Below are positions 34,717-44,454 of a stretch of 64,000 nt of DNA, in pieces. Under the pieces are notes generated by a model that made no database searches, was not told where the DNA came from, and saw only the letters and a list, made by a program, of their open reading frames with translations. The stretch is from Brevundimonas sp. Leaf363. GTDB lineage: Bacteria; Pseudomonadota; Alphaproteobacteria; Caulobacterales; Caulobacteraceae. Positions within the stretch are counted from its first letter, which is position 1. Every line of letters starts with the position of its first letter. Location: NCBI RefSeq assembly GCF_001424025.1, contig NZ_LMPZ01000005.1:88063-152062 (forward strand), read 5' to 3'. The translations under genes and the position numbers were made by a program.

Positions 34717-37700
34717 GCGCGCGGCTTCAGGACCGGCCTCAAGACCGGCTTCAGCGCCAGCGCCGCTTCGGCGACCTCAACGATCCGCTCGGCCCGGTTG
34801 GCGAAGGTGTGGTTCGCCAGCACCCAGTCGGACGCGGCCTTCGCCTTCAGCCTCAGCGCATCGGCGTCCCGCGCGACCTTGGCCACGTCTTCGGCCGAGG
34901 CGACGATCGGCGGCGTATGCGACCCGAACACCGCCTCCAGCCCCTCGACCGCATCCGTGGCCAGGACGGCGCCGGCCGCCAGGGCGTCGAACACGCGATT
35001 GGAGATGAAGCCCAGCCGCCGCATGTCGTCCCAGTGATCGCACAGCACCACGCCGCTGGCGCGATACAGGCAGGCCAGGATCTCGTTCGGCACATAGTTG
35101 GTGCGCACCGCGCCCGGCCGAACCAGCCCCTCCCAGCCCCGACCGTACAGCGCCAGCGTCCGCCCGCTCTCCAACGCCCACTGCACCGCCGGACGGAACA
35201 CGCCCCGCGCATTGCCGACGAAGACCAGGTCGTCGTCCGGCATGCCCGAGGTATCGACCTGCGCGTTGAACCGCACCGGGTCCGTGCACTGAAGCAGCGC
35301 CTCGACCGGCCGATCGGTCAGGGCGGCCAGGGTCACGGCGTAGGGTTCGGACGCCACGAAGACGTGGTCGTAACCGGCCAGTTCGGCGACCGGCGCGGCC
35401 TCCGGATGGCTGATGATCCAGATCAGATTGGTCTGGTGGGGCTGGGGCCGATAGACGGCCAGCCCGCGCAGCACGACCACCACATCGTCTGTCGCCGACA
35501 GCGGGCCATACCAGTCGTCCCGCACATCGACGCGCACCGTGTGACCCTGGGCGATCAAGGCGTCGGCCAGGCTGTTTGCGAAATGAAAGTCGCCCCAGTG
35601 CGCCTCCTGACCCTTTCGGGCCGGGGTCTTGATGGCGATGCGCAGGCCCTCGTCGGCCGTCAGACGCGCGGCCAGATCATCGCCCTCGGCCAGATGGATC
35701 AGGCGCAGGTGCGGCCGGGCGCTGACGACGGCGGCCGGGTCGAAGGCAGGGCACATCACGGCGGCGACATCCACCTCGCCCAGATCGCTCCACGCGGTCG
35801 GCGGCAGGCGCCTGACCCGCCAGCCGTCCGGTGCGACGGCGGCGTGCTGATCCTCATCGACGATCAGGCCGACGACCGGCCGCGCGCCCGTCAGTTCGGT
35901 GATCGTGTCGGGGTTTCGCAGGCCGCTGCGCAGGGGCGCGTCCCACCGCGCGCCGAAGGTCAGGGCGCGGCGATCCCTGACAGGCTCCAGGTCCGAAGCC
36001 AGCTCGACCCGGTCCGACAGGGTCACGACGCCCAGCCCCAGCCGATCACGCATCCGCAGCGCCAGGTCGGCCGTCTGCGCGCACGCCGTCACCGCGTCGT
36101 CCAGTCCGCCCAGATCGATGAAGGTCGCGCGCCGCAGCGCCACCGGACCATCCGAGGGCAGGGCGGTCCAGGCGGGGCCGGACGCCCCGGCGCTCGCGGT
36201 CTCATAGGGCCGCCGTGTCCCGCCGTCCGGCGTCGCGACGATGCGGCGTCCGGCCGTCTCCAGCTCTGCGGCGCCCAGCCGCTGCACGGTCGTCGTGCCC
36301 GCCATGCCCGCACCCGTCAGCGCCAGGGCCCCGCTCAGCGCGCCCAAAACCGGGCCGGTCAGCCGCACGTCATCGCCCATGACGACGAGGGTCTCGGACG
36401 AAAGCTCGGCCGCGACGGCTAAGGTCGCCTCGCCCAGATGATGGGCCGCGACGCGCCGCAGGCGGACGTCCAGGCCGGCGCGACGCGCCTTTTCGCAGAC
36501 CGCGTCCGTCTCGGGGTCGGTCCCGACGTCCAGCACGATCCACGCGTGGCCCCCGGCTTCGTGCCGAAGGGCGCTGTCCAGCAAGGCCGCCACGGCCTGC
36601 GCCCCCGCACGCGCCAGCACCAGGACGCTTACGGCGCCATCGACCGGCGGCGGAACCGCCAGCGCATCGCCCGGCGCCGTGTCCCCTGTCAGGTCGACGC
36701 TTCCGGCGTCCAGCCGTCGATCCGCCGCACCCAGATGCCCGCGCCCGATCGCGGGCCGGACGATCAGGCGGCTCAACGCCGCCCGGGGAAGGTCCGGCGG
36801 CAGGTGGAAGACGAAGCCCTGCGCGCCCGGCGCCGTCTCCGCCTCATCCACCTCGAATCCGCCGGCCGCCACAGCCAGCGGCCGGTCGACCAGCCACAGC
36901 ACCGCCTGCGGCCGCGCCGCCGGCTGCGAGGCATTGGCGATCCAGCCGCGCGCGACCGCGTCTCCGACCTGCTCCAGCAGCCCGATGATCTCGTCCTCCG
37001 GCCCCGTCTCCGGGGCCGCCTCCACGGCCGGACCGGTCGCCATCTCGACGGTCGGCAGCCGCGCCGGCGCGCCGCCTGCGATCCGCACCCCCGCGCGATC
37101 CGCCAGGCCGACCGGGCCCGTCAGGGCGCTAACCGAAAAGGCGCCGGGCGGGTCGGCCGCCGGGTCCGACCACGCGGTCGCCACGACCTGACCGTCCAGC
37201 AGCAACTCGACCGCCACCGGCGTCGCGGGCGTCGTGAAGTCCAGCGCCCAACCGCTGACGTCCAGCCGGAAGTCGCGCCACGCGGCCCCCGTCACCTCGC
37301 AGGTCGGACCGCCGCGGCTGTATCGCGCCGTCCGTCCCGGCGCCGTCTCCCTGCCCGTGATGCGCACCTCGATCTCGCTGAAGGGCGCGCGGAGCGGCGC
37401 GTCGGCCAGATCGAAACGATATCCGCCCTCAAGGCCTGCTACCGTCGTCAGGACCGAGGCGCCGTCGACCACCAGCGTGACCTCCAGCGCCGCCGGCGGC
37501 CCGGCCAGATCGACCGCCCAGCCCTCCACCACGCCCGTCGTCGGCTCCAGCCGCCAGTCGGCGATCCATCGCCCAGACCCGTCCGCCCCGAACCGCAGCG
37601 CGACGTCGCGCCCGTCCAGGGTCGCGGTCAGCGGTCCGTCCAGCCGGGTCGGCCCATCGACGAACAACGGCGCATCGATCCGTTGGCCCGAGCGCACCCA

Positions 37701-38453
37701 CAGCCGCGCCAGCACCGTCTCGCCGGCGCCGAGCAACAGAGGCGCCGCGAACGACCCCGCCCCCTCGGCCAGCAGCACGCCGCTCACCCGTCCGTCCTGC
37801 ACGGTCAAGTCGCCGGTCCAGCTCAGGCCTGTGCCTGCATCCGGGCGCACGGCGACGGGGACCATCGCCTCCGGCTGGCCCGCCAGTCGCATCTCGAACC
37901 GGTGCTCGGCCCCGTCCAGCGCGGCGCCCGGCCAGGCGACCGCGAAGCCGTGCCGGCGCCGCGGGCCCTCGGGATAGGGCAGGGCGTCCGTCTCCTGATC
38001 GGCGGCCAGGTCGAACAGCCGCCGCCCGTCCATCCACAGTTCGACCGTGACCGACGCGTCCGGATCGGCCCGGTCCACGACCCAGCCCTCCAGCCCCTTC
38101 TTGCCCGCCCGCATCAGGCCGCTGACCGTCCCGCTCCAGCGCAGATCTGCGAAGGGGGCGACGGCGTCGAACAGCACCTCACCGGTGTCCGTCCGCTCGA
38201 CCCGCATCGGCTTGGCCACGCCGTCATACAGTTCCAGCGGCAGCACGCTGACGAAGCCGTGCCGTCCATCGCCGCCATACAGCTTCTTGACGCCGTTGCG
38301 CGGGCGGGTTGCCAGCAGGGTCGCCACCGCGCGTCCGTCCACGGCCACGGCCAGGGTGATGCTGCGGTCCAGATGCGCGGGATCGACGGCCCAGCCGCTC
38401 AGGCCGACCTCGGTGTTGGGGTTCAGGGAATGGCGCGGCTTGTCTTCCGCCAC
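34713..38453 (-). CDS. Large modular glycosyltransferase with N-terminal GW[AV]xD repeats
   Basis: The product is about 1246 residues. Residues 1 to about 560 contain tandem ~95-residue modules, each with a GW[AV]xD core and a following xVxLxxDGxxxx strand: W21, W124, one degenerate module near 225, W312, W402 and W504. Residues about 600-860 resemble a GT2 fold (VSVLVLARAG, IVLDVGTDPET, VVMGDDVRLTG). The C-terminal part from about 940 is a CgeB/GT1-like domain with YVPNEILACLYRASGVVLCDHWDDMR and NRVFDALAAGAVLATDAVEGLEAVFG. The start is taken as GTG 38453, which follows GAGGGGC one base away; the frame stays open upstream into the previous gene. The likely role is glycan assembly; the sugar is unknown. 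Confidence 0.8.
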   Translation of the reverse strand: MAEDKPRHSLNPNTEVGLSGWAVDPAHLDRSITLAVAVDGRAVATLLATRPRNGVKKLYGGDGRHGFVSVLPLELYDGVAKPMRVERTDTGEVLFDAVAPFADLRWSGTVSGLMRAGKKGLEGWVVDRADPDASVTVELWMDGRRLFDLAADQETDALPYPEGPRRRHGFAVAWPGAALDGAEHRFEMRLAGQPEAMVPVAVRPDAGTGLSWTGDLTVQDGRVSGVLLAEGAGSFAAPLLLGAGETVLARLWVRSGQRIDAPLFVDGPTRLDGPLTATLDGRDVALRFGADGSGRWIADWRLEPTTGVVEGWAVDLAGPPAALEVTLVVDGASVLTTVAGLEGGYRFDLADAPLRAPFSEIEVRITGRETAPGRTARYSRGGPTCEVTGAAWRDFRLDVSGWALDFTTPATPVAVELLLDGQVVATAWSDPAADPPGAFSVSALTGPVGLADRAGVRIAGGAPARLPTVEMATGPAVEAAPETGPEDEIIGLLEQVGDAVARGWIANASQPAARPQAVLWLVDRPLAVAAGGFEVDEAETAPGAQGFVFHLPPDLPRAALSRLIVRPAIGRGHLGAADRRLDAGSVDLTGDTAPGDALAVPPPVDGAVSVLVLARAGAQAVAALLDSALRHEAGGHAWIVLDVGTDPETDAVCEKARRAGLDVRLRRVAAHHLGEATLAVAAELSSETLVVMGDDVRLTGPVLGALSGALALTGAGMAGTTTVQRLGAAELETAGRRIVATPDGGTRRPYETASAGASGPAWTALPSDGPVALRRATFIDLGGLDDAVTACAQTADLALRMRDRLGLGVVTLSDRVELASDLEPVRDRRALTFGARWDAPLRSGLRNPDTITELTGARPVVGLIVDEDQHAAVAPDGWRVRRLPPTAWSDLGEVDVAAVMCPAFDPAAVVSARPHLRLIHLAEGDDLAARLTADEGLRIAIKTPARKGQEAHWGDFHFANSLADALIAQGHTVRVDVRDDWYGPLSATDDVVVVLRGLAVYRPQPHQTNLIWIISHPEAAPVAELAGYDHVFVASEPYAVTLAALTDRPVEALLQCTDPVRFNAQVDTSGMPDDDLVFVGNARGVFRPAVQWALESGRTLALYGRGWEGLVRPGAVRTNYVPNEILACLYRASGVVLCDHWDDMRRLGFISNRVFDALAAGAVLATDAVEGLEAVFGSHTPPIVASAEDVAKVARDADALRLKAKAASDWVLANHTFANRAERIVEVAEAALALKPVLRPVLKPRA

Positions 38454-38458
38454 GCCCC

Positions 38459-39229
38459 TCAGGCCCGCGACTGCAGTTCCCAGGCCAGGTCGAAGGCGCC
38501 GGGTTCGTAGGGTTTCAGCCCCGCGGCGATCTTGGGTTCGAACTGATCGAGGAAGCGGTTGGGGTCGGAGGTGTCCAGACCGGCGAAGTCGCTGATGTGA
38601 TACCGCCACCATTGCGAGGCCAGCAGCCGAGCGATGGTCTGTTCGTCAAACCGATAGCGGATGATCTTGGCCGGCACCCCGCCCACGATGGCGTAGGGCG
38701 GCACGTCCTTCGACACCACGGCGCCCGCCGCGACTACGGCGCCGGTGCCGATCCGCACGCCGGGCCGAATCGAGCAGCGCTGCGAGATCCAGACGTCGTT
38801 CTCGATGATGACCGGCCCCCGGTACGGCTCGTGCCCCGGCTGGGCCTCGGGCATGGCGTCGAAGTCCTTGCCGATCTTGCGCAGCCAGTCGTCCTTGAAG
38901 GTGAACAGGTGCGTCGATAGCCGGTCCAGCGGATGGTCCATCCCCAGGACGATGATGTCCTTGCCGATCGAGCAGTAGCGGCCGACCTGGGTCGATTGCT
39001 CCAGCGGGCTGCGCGTGTAGCTCCAGGCGCCCATCGACACGAAGGCCTTGCGGGTCTGGGTGGAGTTCGGTTCCAGGAACACCGGCGCGGTCAGGGTGAT
39101 GTCGTCGCCGATGGCGAAGACGCCGCGCACCTTGTTGGCGTGCATCAGGAAGATGTTGTTGGAGACGAAGAAGCCCTCCATGTGCCGGTTGTATTTGACC
39201 GTCAGCGGCAGCGTGGCCTGGCTCTGCAT
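38459..39229 (-). CDS. Hexapeptide-repeat acetyltransferase
   Basis: The 256-residue product is a left-handed beta-helix transferase of the CatB/xenobiotic type. It has [46 protein letters not shown], with the catalytic-type His in MDHP, and [37 protein letters not shown]. It should transfer an acyl group from CoA to a sugar hydroxyl or amine. ATG 39229 has GGAGGAGC upstream. It is 5 bases upstream of the modular glycosyltransferase, so both may act on the same glycan. Divergent from the acyl-CoA dehydrogenase. Confidence 0.88.
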   Translation of the reverse strand: MQSQATLPLTVKYNRHMEGFFVSNNIFLMHANKVRGVFAIGDDITLTAPVFLEPNSTQTRKAFVSMGAWSYTRSPLEQSTQVGRYCSIGKDIIVLGMDHPLDRLSTHLFTFKDDWLRKIGKDFDAMPEAQPGHEPYRGPVIIENDVWISQRCSIRPGVRIGTGAVVAAGAVVSKDVPPYAIVGGVPAKIIRYRFDEQTIARLLASQWWRYHISDFAGLDTSDPNRFLDQFEPKIAAGLKPYEPGAFDLAWELQSRA

Positions 39230-39259
39230 TCTGGGCTCCTCCAGGGTCCGGATTAGGCA

Positions 39260-39281
39260 AGGTTGAGGCCAAGCTCAACCT
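39260..39281. promoter_or_regulatory. Inverted-repeat operator candidate
   Basis: AGGTTGAG, six bases, CTCAACCT: a perfect 8-base inverted repeat in the 135-base gap between two divergent genes, the acetyltransferase (start 39229) and the acyl-CoA dehydrogenase (start 39365). The symmetry and place suit a dimeric regulator. No regulator gene is adjacent, so the partner is unknown. Confidence 0.45.
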
Positions 39282-39364
39282 CGCGCGACTACCGCAGACG
39301 CGCGATCTGGCCTAAACGGGCGCACCGCCGCCCTTCTCGCGGCCAGTTTCTTCAGGGACGACCC

Positions 39365-40555
39365 ATGGCCGACGGCGCCGCCTCCACCGCCAAGACCTTC
39401 CGCTGGGAGGATCCGCTGGACCTGGACGGCCGGCTGACCGACGACGAGCGGATGATCCAGGACGCGGCGCGGTCCTATGCCCGCGATCGCCTGCTGCCCC
39501 GCGTGGTCGCCGCCTTCCGCGACGAGACCTTCGATCGGTCGATCATGACCGAGATGGGCGAAATGGGCTTTTTGGGCGCGACCCTGCCCGAGCAATACGG
39601 CGGCGCGGGCGCCAGCCACGTCGCCTACGGCCTGATCGCGCGCGAGGTCGAGGCGGTGGATTCGGGCTATCGCTCGGCCATGTCGGTGCAGTCGTCGCTG
39701 GCCATGTATCCGATCTACGCCTTCGGTTCGGAGGAGCAGCGGATGCGCTTCCTGCCGAAAATGGCGGCCGGCGAACTGATTGGCTGTTTCGGCCTGACTG
39801 AGGCCGACGGCGGCTCCGACCCCGCCTCGATGAAGACCAAGGCGGTCGCGGTGGACGGCGGCTATCGCCTGAACGGCGCCAAATACTGGATCACCAACTC
39901 GCCCATCGCCGACCTGGCCGTGGTCTGGGCCAAGCTGGATGACATGATCCGAGGCTTCATCGTCGAGCGCGACTTCGACGGTTTCACCACCGACAAGATC
40001 GGCGACAAGCTCAGCCTGCGCGCCTCCGTCACCGGCGACATCGGCCTGAACGACGTCTTCGTGCCGGAAGCCAACATCCTGCCGGGCGTGAAGGGCCTGC
40101 GCGGGCCGTTCTCGTGCCTGAACAAGGCGCGGTACGGCATCGCCTGGGGAGCGATGGGCGCGGCCGAGTTCTGCTTCCACGCCTCGCGCGACTATGTCGC
40201 CGAGCGCATGCTGTTCGGCCGCCCGCTGTCCAGCCGCCAGCTGGTCCAGAAGAAGCTGGCCGACATGCAGACCGAAATCTTCCTCGGCTTCGAGGGCGCC
40301 TATGCCCTGGGGCGCCGCCTCGACAATGGCGACTGGTGCCCCGAGGCCATCTCGATGATGAAGCGCAACAACTGCGGCAAGGCCTTGGCCATCGCGCGCG
40401 AGGCTCGCGACATGCACGGCGGCGCCGGCATCACCGGCGAACTGCACGTCATGCGCCACGCCATGAACCTGGAGACCGTCAACACCTACGAAGGCGCCCA
40501 CGACGTCCACGCCCTGATCCTGGGCCGGGCGATCACGGGCGAAAGCGCCTTCTAG
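39365..40555 (+). CDS. gcdH: Acyl-CoA dehydrogenase, glutaryl-CoA dehydrogenase type
   Basis: The 396-residue flavoenzyme oxidises and decarboxylates glutaryl-CoA to crotonyl-CoA in lysine or tryptophan breakdown. FAD and substrate motifs are [38 protein letters not shown] and [15 protein letters not shown]. The C-terminal [20 protein letters not shown] carries the catalytic Glu typical of this subgroup. ATG 39365 (MADGAAST) has GGGA upstream. The assignment to GCDH rather than another acyl-CoA dehydrogenase rests on these family motifs. Confidence 0.9.
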   Translation: MADGAASTAKTFRWEDPLDLDGRLTDDERMIQDAARSYARDRLLPRVVAAFRDETFDRSIMTEMGEMGFLGATLPEQYGGAGASHVAYGLIAREVEAVDSGYRSAMSVQSSLAMYPIYAFGSEEQRMRFLPKMAAGELIGCFGLTEADGGSDPASMKTKAVAVDGGYRLNGAKYWITNSPIADLAVVWAKLDDMIRGFIVERDFDGFTTDKIGDKLSLRASVTGDIGLNDVFVPEANILPGVKGLRGPFSCLNKARYGIAWGAMGAAEFCFHASRDYVAERMLFGRPLSSRQLVQKKLADMQTEIFLGFEGAYALGRRLDNGDWCPEAISMMKRNNCGKALAIAREARDMHGGAGITGELHVMRHAMNLETVNTYEGAHDVHALILGRAITGESAF

Positions 40556-40567
40556 GACGTCGGCCCG

Positions 40568-41986
40568 ATGGCGAAGGTCGGCCCGGCGGCGCTGACGAAG
40601 GGCCGCTTCCCGCGCGGCTTCTACTACGGGCCCAATCCGCCGGCCGAGTTTGTCGCCTCGGCCTTCGACGGCCTGTTCTGCGACGTGCGGGCGCCTGGCG
40701 TCCACGCCCGCGTGGGCCGCGCCGAGGTCGCCGTGCTGGGCCGCTGCGATGACGTCACGACGCCCGTCGATGCGCAGGAGCCCGATGCGGCCGTGCGGCT
40801 GGCGCGCGCGCTGGACCGATCGGACGCCGCCTTCTTCGAGATGCTGGACCATCAGGCGGGCCGGCACGCCGTCTTCTTCCGCACGCCGGATCGGCAGGGC
40901 GTCCTGGCCGACGCCACCGGATGCCGGACGATCTTCTACGATGGGGACGCGATCGCCTCGCACGTCCGGCTGCTGTCGGATGCCCCGCCGATCGACATGC
41001 CCTTCGGCATGGGCTTTCCCGGCAATCACACGCCGATCCCGGGCGTCCGCATCCTCACGCCCAACACCCTGATCGACCTGAAGACCCACGCGGTGTCGCG
41101 CTTCTGGCCCCGCGCGTCTCCGCCCGTCCTCGATCTGGACACGGCGCAGGCGCGGGTCGAGACCTTCGCCACGACGGCCCTGCGCAAGGGGCCGAAGTTC
41201 GCCCTGGGCCTGACCGCCGGCATCGACAGCCGCACTGTCGCGGTCGCCGCCTGGAAGGCGGGCGTCGACGTCCTGACCTTCACCTACGACCGAGGTCCGC
41301 ATACGCATGAGGACATCGCGGTGGCCCGGCTGCTGGCCGCCGCCCTGGGGCTTCGCCACAAGACGGTGCTGGAGCGAAAACCGACGCCCAAGACCCGCGT
41401 CCGACTGAAGCAGGCGACCTACTACAGCCACCACCTCAGCTGCATCGAACCGCTGGCCGAGGCGCTGGGGCGCCGTGCGGTGGCGTCCGGAAACCTGCTG
41501 GAGATCGGCCGGGTCTTCTACGCCCGCCATCGTCGCCACGGGCGCGACCTGACCACGCCGGACCAGATGGCCGGGCACTTCTACGACAACGCCCGCCCGG
41601 CGGCCCGCGCCCGCTTCGACGCCTGGGGTCACGAGCGATGGATGGCGGCGACCACCGAAGCCTTCGCCGAGTTCGACGCCGTGACCGGTTTCCAGTCCGC
41701 CGCGCGCCTGATCGACCCGTTCGACCTGTTCTACTGGGAGCACCGCATGGGCGCCTGGCAGTCGATGATCCTGCTGGAGCGCGATTTCTACGGCGAGCCT
41801 TACATGCCGTTCAACTGCCGGGCCATCTTCACCGCCATGCTGGGTCTGCCGCATGAGGTTCGGGAGGCCGCGACCTTGTTCCGCCGCCTGATCGACATCC
41901 CCGAACTGGCCGAGGTCCCGCTGAAGTCGTCCAGCACCCCCTCTGCCGCGGCCATCGCGGCCGGCCCGGTCAGTCCAGCAGCTTGA
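40568..41986 (+). CDS. Asparagine-synthase-like protein lacking the glutaminase cysteine
   Basis: The protein is 472 residues. Residues about 30-170 look like the class II glutamine amidotransferase fold (HAVFFRTPDRQGVLADATGCRTIFYDGD), but Met1 is followed by Ala, not the nucleophilic Cys2. Residues about 210-440 are the ATP-pyrophosphatase domain, with a PP-loop variant LGLTAGIDSRTVA. It is therefore likely to use free ammonia or another amine donor, or to have another function. Such proteins occur in envelope polysaccharide clusters, where they may amidate uronic acids, but this is inference. It ends overlapping the convergent lipoprotein gene by 17 bases. ATG 40568. Confidence 0.8.
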   Translation: MAKVGPAALTKGRFPRGFYYGPNPPAEFVASAFDGLFCDVRAPGVHARVGRAEVAVLGRCDDVTTPVDAQEPDAAVRLARALDRSDAAFFEMLDHQAGRHAVFFRTPDRQGVLADATGCRTIFYDGDAIASHVRLLSDAPPIDMPFGMGFPGNHTPIPGVRILTPNTLIDLKTHAVSRFWPRASPPVLDLDTAQARVETFATTALRKGPKFALGLTAGIDSRTVAVAAWKAGVDVLTFTYDRGPHTHEDIAVARLLAAALGLRHKTVLERKPTPKTRVRLKQATYYSHHLSCIEPLAEALGRRAVASGNLLEIGRVFYARHRRHGRDLTTPDQMAGHFYDNARPAARARFDAWGHERWMAATTEAFAEFDAVTGFQSAARLIDPFDLFYWEHRMGAWQSMILLERDFYGEPYMPFNCRAIFTAMLGLPHEVREAATLFRRLIDIPELAEVPLKSSSTPSAAAIAAGPVSPAA

Positions 41987-43016
41987 CGACCACCCTCTGC
42001 CCTTCAGGGCCGGTGACCACCTGTTCCTGGCCGGGGACCAGGCGCTCGGCGTAGGGCCAGCACTCGGATTCGCTGGCGGTCCGCAGGCACAGCTTGCCGT
42101 CGGCGACCGTGTACCGACCGGACCAGGTCGCATCGCCCATCCGTCCTGTGAACTGGCCGTCGGCGCCGTAGGCCATGTAGACGACCGAGCCGTCGGGGAA
42201 GGTGCTCATCGTCGTGCGGCCCTTCAGCTCCTCGCCGATCGCCCCGTCGGCGTCCTTCGGCACACCCGTCCCGCTCAGCTCGGGCACATAGAGACCGGTC
42301 GCCATGCCGGCCAGGAAGCCCACGGGCTGCATCCGGGCGCCGAACCGGCGGCAGGGATCGGGCTCGGCGATGCGGCGCGGCTTGCGATCCTTGGGGGCGA
42401 AAGCGTCGCCGACCGCGTCGCCCATCGGCTCGGCCAGCTGCAGGGCGTCGCCCACCCGCGACAGGGACGGTGAGTCGGTGCCCACCACATTGGCGTCCCG
42501 GGCCCAGACCAACGCCGCCGCCTGGCGCCCGTCCGGTCCGACCAGTTCGCTCTCGACCGCCAGGCCGCCCGTTGTGCCGGGGGCGCGCAGGCCGATCGGG
42601 CCGGGAATGAAGTAGCCGGCCACCGCCGATGCGGCCGATCCCGCCTGTCCAGTCGCCCGCACGCCGGTCACCGCCGTCCGAACGCGCGCGGCGGCCGGAT
42701 CGGCGGCGCCCAGCACGGTGAACCGCTCGCTCAGTTCGAAACAGATCTGCCGGTCAACCTCTGACAGCACCAGCGCCACGTCGGCCGGGTCCAGGCCCTC
42801 GGCCGCGCCGGGATGCAGGACCGCCGGTTCGATGAACAGGCGCTCGATGCCCGCCGCCGCCCCATCGTCCCGCCGCTCGCGTACCGAGGCGCGGATGGTG
42901 CCGGTCTGTTCGGTCAGGCCGTCATAGGCGCTGAGGAAGCCGGATTGCGGCTTGGGCGCCGTCTGGCAGGCGGCCAGCGCGGCCATGGCCAGCGTCGGGA
43001 CGATCAGGTGGCGCAT
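41970..43016 (-). CDS. DUF3313-type lipoprotein
   Basis: The 348-residue product has a lipobox at MRHLIVPTLAMAALAAC, giving a lipidated Cys17. The first part resembles DUF3313 lipoproteins (GFLSAYDGLTEQ, VRTAVTGVRATGQ, GGLAVESELVGPDGR, ALVWARDANVVG). After about residue 245 a second, beta-rich part resembles DUF995 (VYMAYGADGQFTGRMGDATWSGRYTVADGKLCLRTASESECWPY). The function is not known; it is an envelope protein. The start is ATG 43016, upstream of which the frame stays open without a signal. Confidence 0.78.
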   Translation of the reverse strand: MRHLIVPTLAMAALAACQTAPKPQSGFLSAYDGLTEQTGTIRASVRERRDDGAAAGIERLFIEPAVLHPGAAEGLDPADVALVLSEVDRQICFELSERFTVLGAADPAAARVRTAVTGVRATGQAGSAASAVAGYFIPGPIGLRAPGTTGGLAVESELVGPDGRQAAALVWARDANVVGTDSPSLSRVGDALQLAEPMGDAVGDAFAPKDRKPRRIAEPDPCRRFGARMQPVGFLAGMATGLYVPELSGTGVPKDADGAIGEELKGRTTMSTFPDGSVVYMAYGADGQFTGRMGDATWSGRYTVADGKLCLRTASESECWPYAERLVPGQEQVVTGPEGQRVVVKLLD

Positions 43017-43140
43017 CAGTGTCTGGGGCTCCGGGGAGGGCACATCATAGCGGTCGTCCGCCCCGCTCCACATCGCCGAATCCGCCATCGTCAGCGACCG
43101 AAAGTCGCGCTAGGCTGAACGCGCTCTTCGGGGAAACCGC

Positions 43141-44454
43141 ATGACGTTCCGCCTTCTGACCGCCGCCTCCGCCGTGGCCATCGCCCTCAGCATCGGCGGG
43201 GCCGCCGCGGCCCAGACGGCCGGGTCGCCGCCGTTCGACGCGCGGCGCGGGGTCTTCACCTTCGCGGCGGGTCTGGAGCGCAGCCTGCCGGCGGTGGTGC
43301 AGGTCACGACCCTGTCGTCGGCGGGCGGGCCGACCACCGGCGAGACCGAGCCCAAGCCCCTGATGGGCGGCTCGGGCGTCATCATCGACGCGGCCCAGGG
43401 CATCATCGTCACCAACAACCACGTCGTGGACGGCGGCCAGAAGTTCACGGTCGACATGACAGACGGCCGCCTGTTCGACGCCGTCCTGATCGGCGCCGAC
43501 AAGGCCACCGACATCGCCGTGCTGAAGATCGAGGCGACCGGCCTGAACCAGGTCGAGATCGCCAGCTCCGACAACCTGCGATCCGGCGATCTGGCCTTCG
43601 CGGTCGGCTATCCGCTGGGCCTGGACCAGACCCTGACCATGGGCGTCATCTCGGGCCTGAACCGGTCGGGCATGGGCGACGCGGTCGAGGACTATATCCA
43701 GACCGACGCGGCGGTGAACTCGGGCAACTCGGGCGGGCCGCTGCTGGACAGCCGGGGTCGGCTGATCGGCATCAACACCTCCATCCTGTCCGGCGGCTTC
43801 GGCGGCGGCAACGACGGCATCGCCTTCGCCGTGCCGACCCGCATCATGATGTATGTCGTCGGCCAGTTGCGGACCCACGGCGAGGTCAAGCGCGGCAAGA
43901 CCGGCGCCATCTTCGGCTCCCTGACCGCCGAACGGGCGCGGGCGCTGGGCCTTCGTATCGTGCGCGGCGCCATCGTCGACGACGTGGCCCCCGGCTCGCC
44001 GGCCGAACGGGCGGGCCTTCGCCGCAACGACGTCATCACCCGCGTCGCCGGCCGCCCGGTCGCCAACGCCGGCTCCGTCCAGGCCAGCGTCGGCGTCGCG
44101 GCGCCCGATTCCACCCTGCCGCTGGTCTATCTGCGCGACGGGCGGGAACAGTCGACCGACCTGACCGTGGCGACGCCAGCCGGCGACCGCATCTGGCGCG
44201 GCGTCAGCAGCGTGCGCGCCCTGGGCGCCGGTTTCCGCGATGCGCCGGGCGATGTCGCGGGCGCCCAGGTCCAGTATGTCGAAAGCGGCTCGGCTGCGGC
44301 CAAGTCGGGCCTGCAGGCCGGCGATGTTGTGACGGCGGCCGGCGAGACGGGCGTCGGTTCGGCCGCCGATCTGGCGACCGCGCTGGAGGGTTCGGCCGGG
44401 GCCCTGACGGTCCTGCGCGCGGGCGAGAGCGTCAGCCTGACGCTGGCGGGCTGA
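43141..44454 (+). CDS. DegP/HtrA-type serine protease with PDZ domains
   Basis: The 437-residue product has a signal peptide (cleavage after about residue 24, GGAAAAQT). The trypsin-like domain carries the triad H94 (TNNHVVDGG), D124 (KATDIAVLK) and S197 (NSGNSGGPLLD). Two PDZ domains follow (about 245-335 and 345-437, with SPAERAGLRRNDVITRVAGRPV and SAAAKSGLQAGDVVTAAG). Such periplasmic proteases degrade or chaperone unfolded proteins. The gene is followed by a strong hairpin at 44492-44531. Confidence 0.93.
   Translation: MTFRLLTAASAVAIALSIGGAAAAQTAGSPPFDARRGVFTFAAGLERSLPAVVQVTTLSSAGGPTTGETEPKPLMGGSGVIIDAAQGIIVTNNHVVDGGQKFTVDMTDGRLFDAVLIGADKATDIAVLKIEATGLNQVEIASSDNLRSGDLAFAVGYPLGLDQTLTMGVISGLNRSGMGDAVEDYIQTDAAVNSGNSGGPLLDSRGRLIGINTSILSGGFGGGNDGIAFAVPTRIMMYVVGQLRTHGEVKRGKTGAIFGSLTAERARALGLRIVRGAIVDDVAPGSPAERAGLRRNDVITRVAGRPVANAGSVQASVGVAAPDSTLPLVYLRDGREQSTDLTVATPAGDRIWRGVSSVRALGAGFRDAPGDVAGAQVQYVESGSAAAKSGLQAGDVVTAAGETGVGSAADLATALEGSAGALTVLRAGESVSLTLAG

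Noticed and set aside
39275..42133. A long minus-strand frame across the acyl-CoA dehydrogenase and asparagine-synthase-like genes
   Set aside because: It is antisense to two well-supported genes and has the same compositional signature as other shadow frames.
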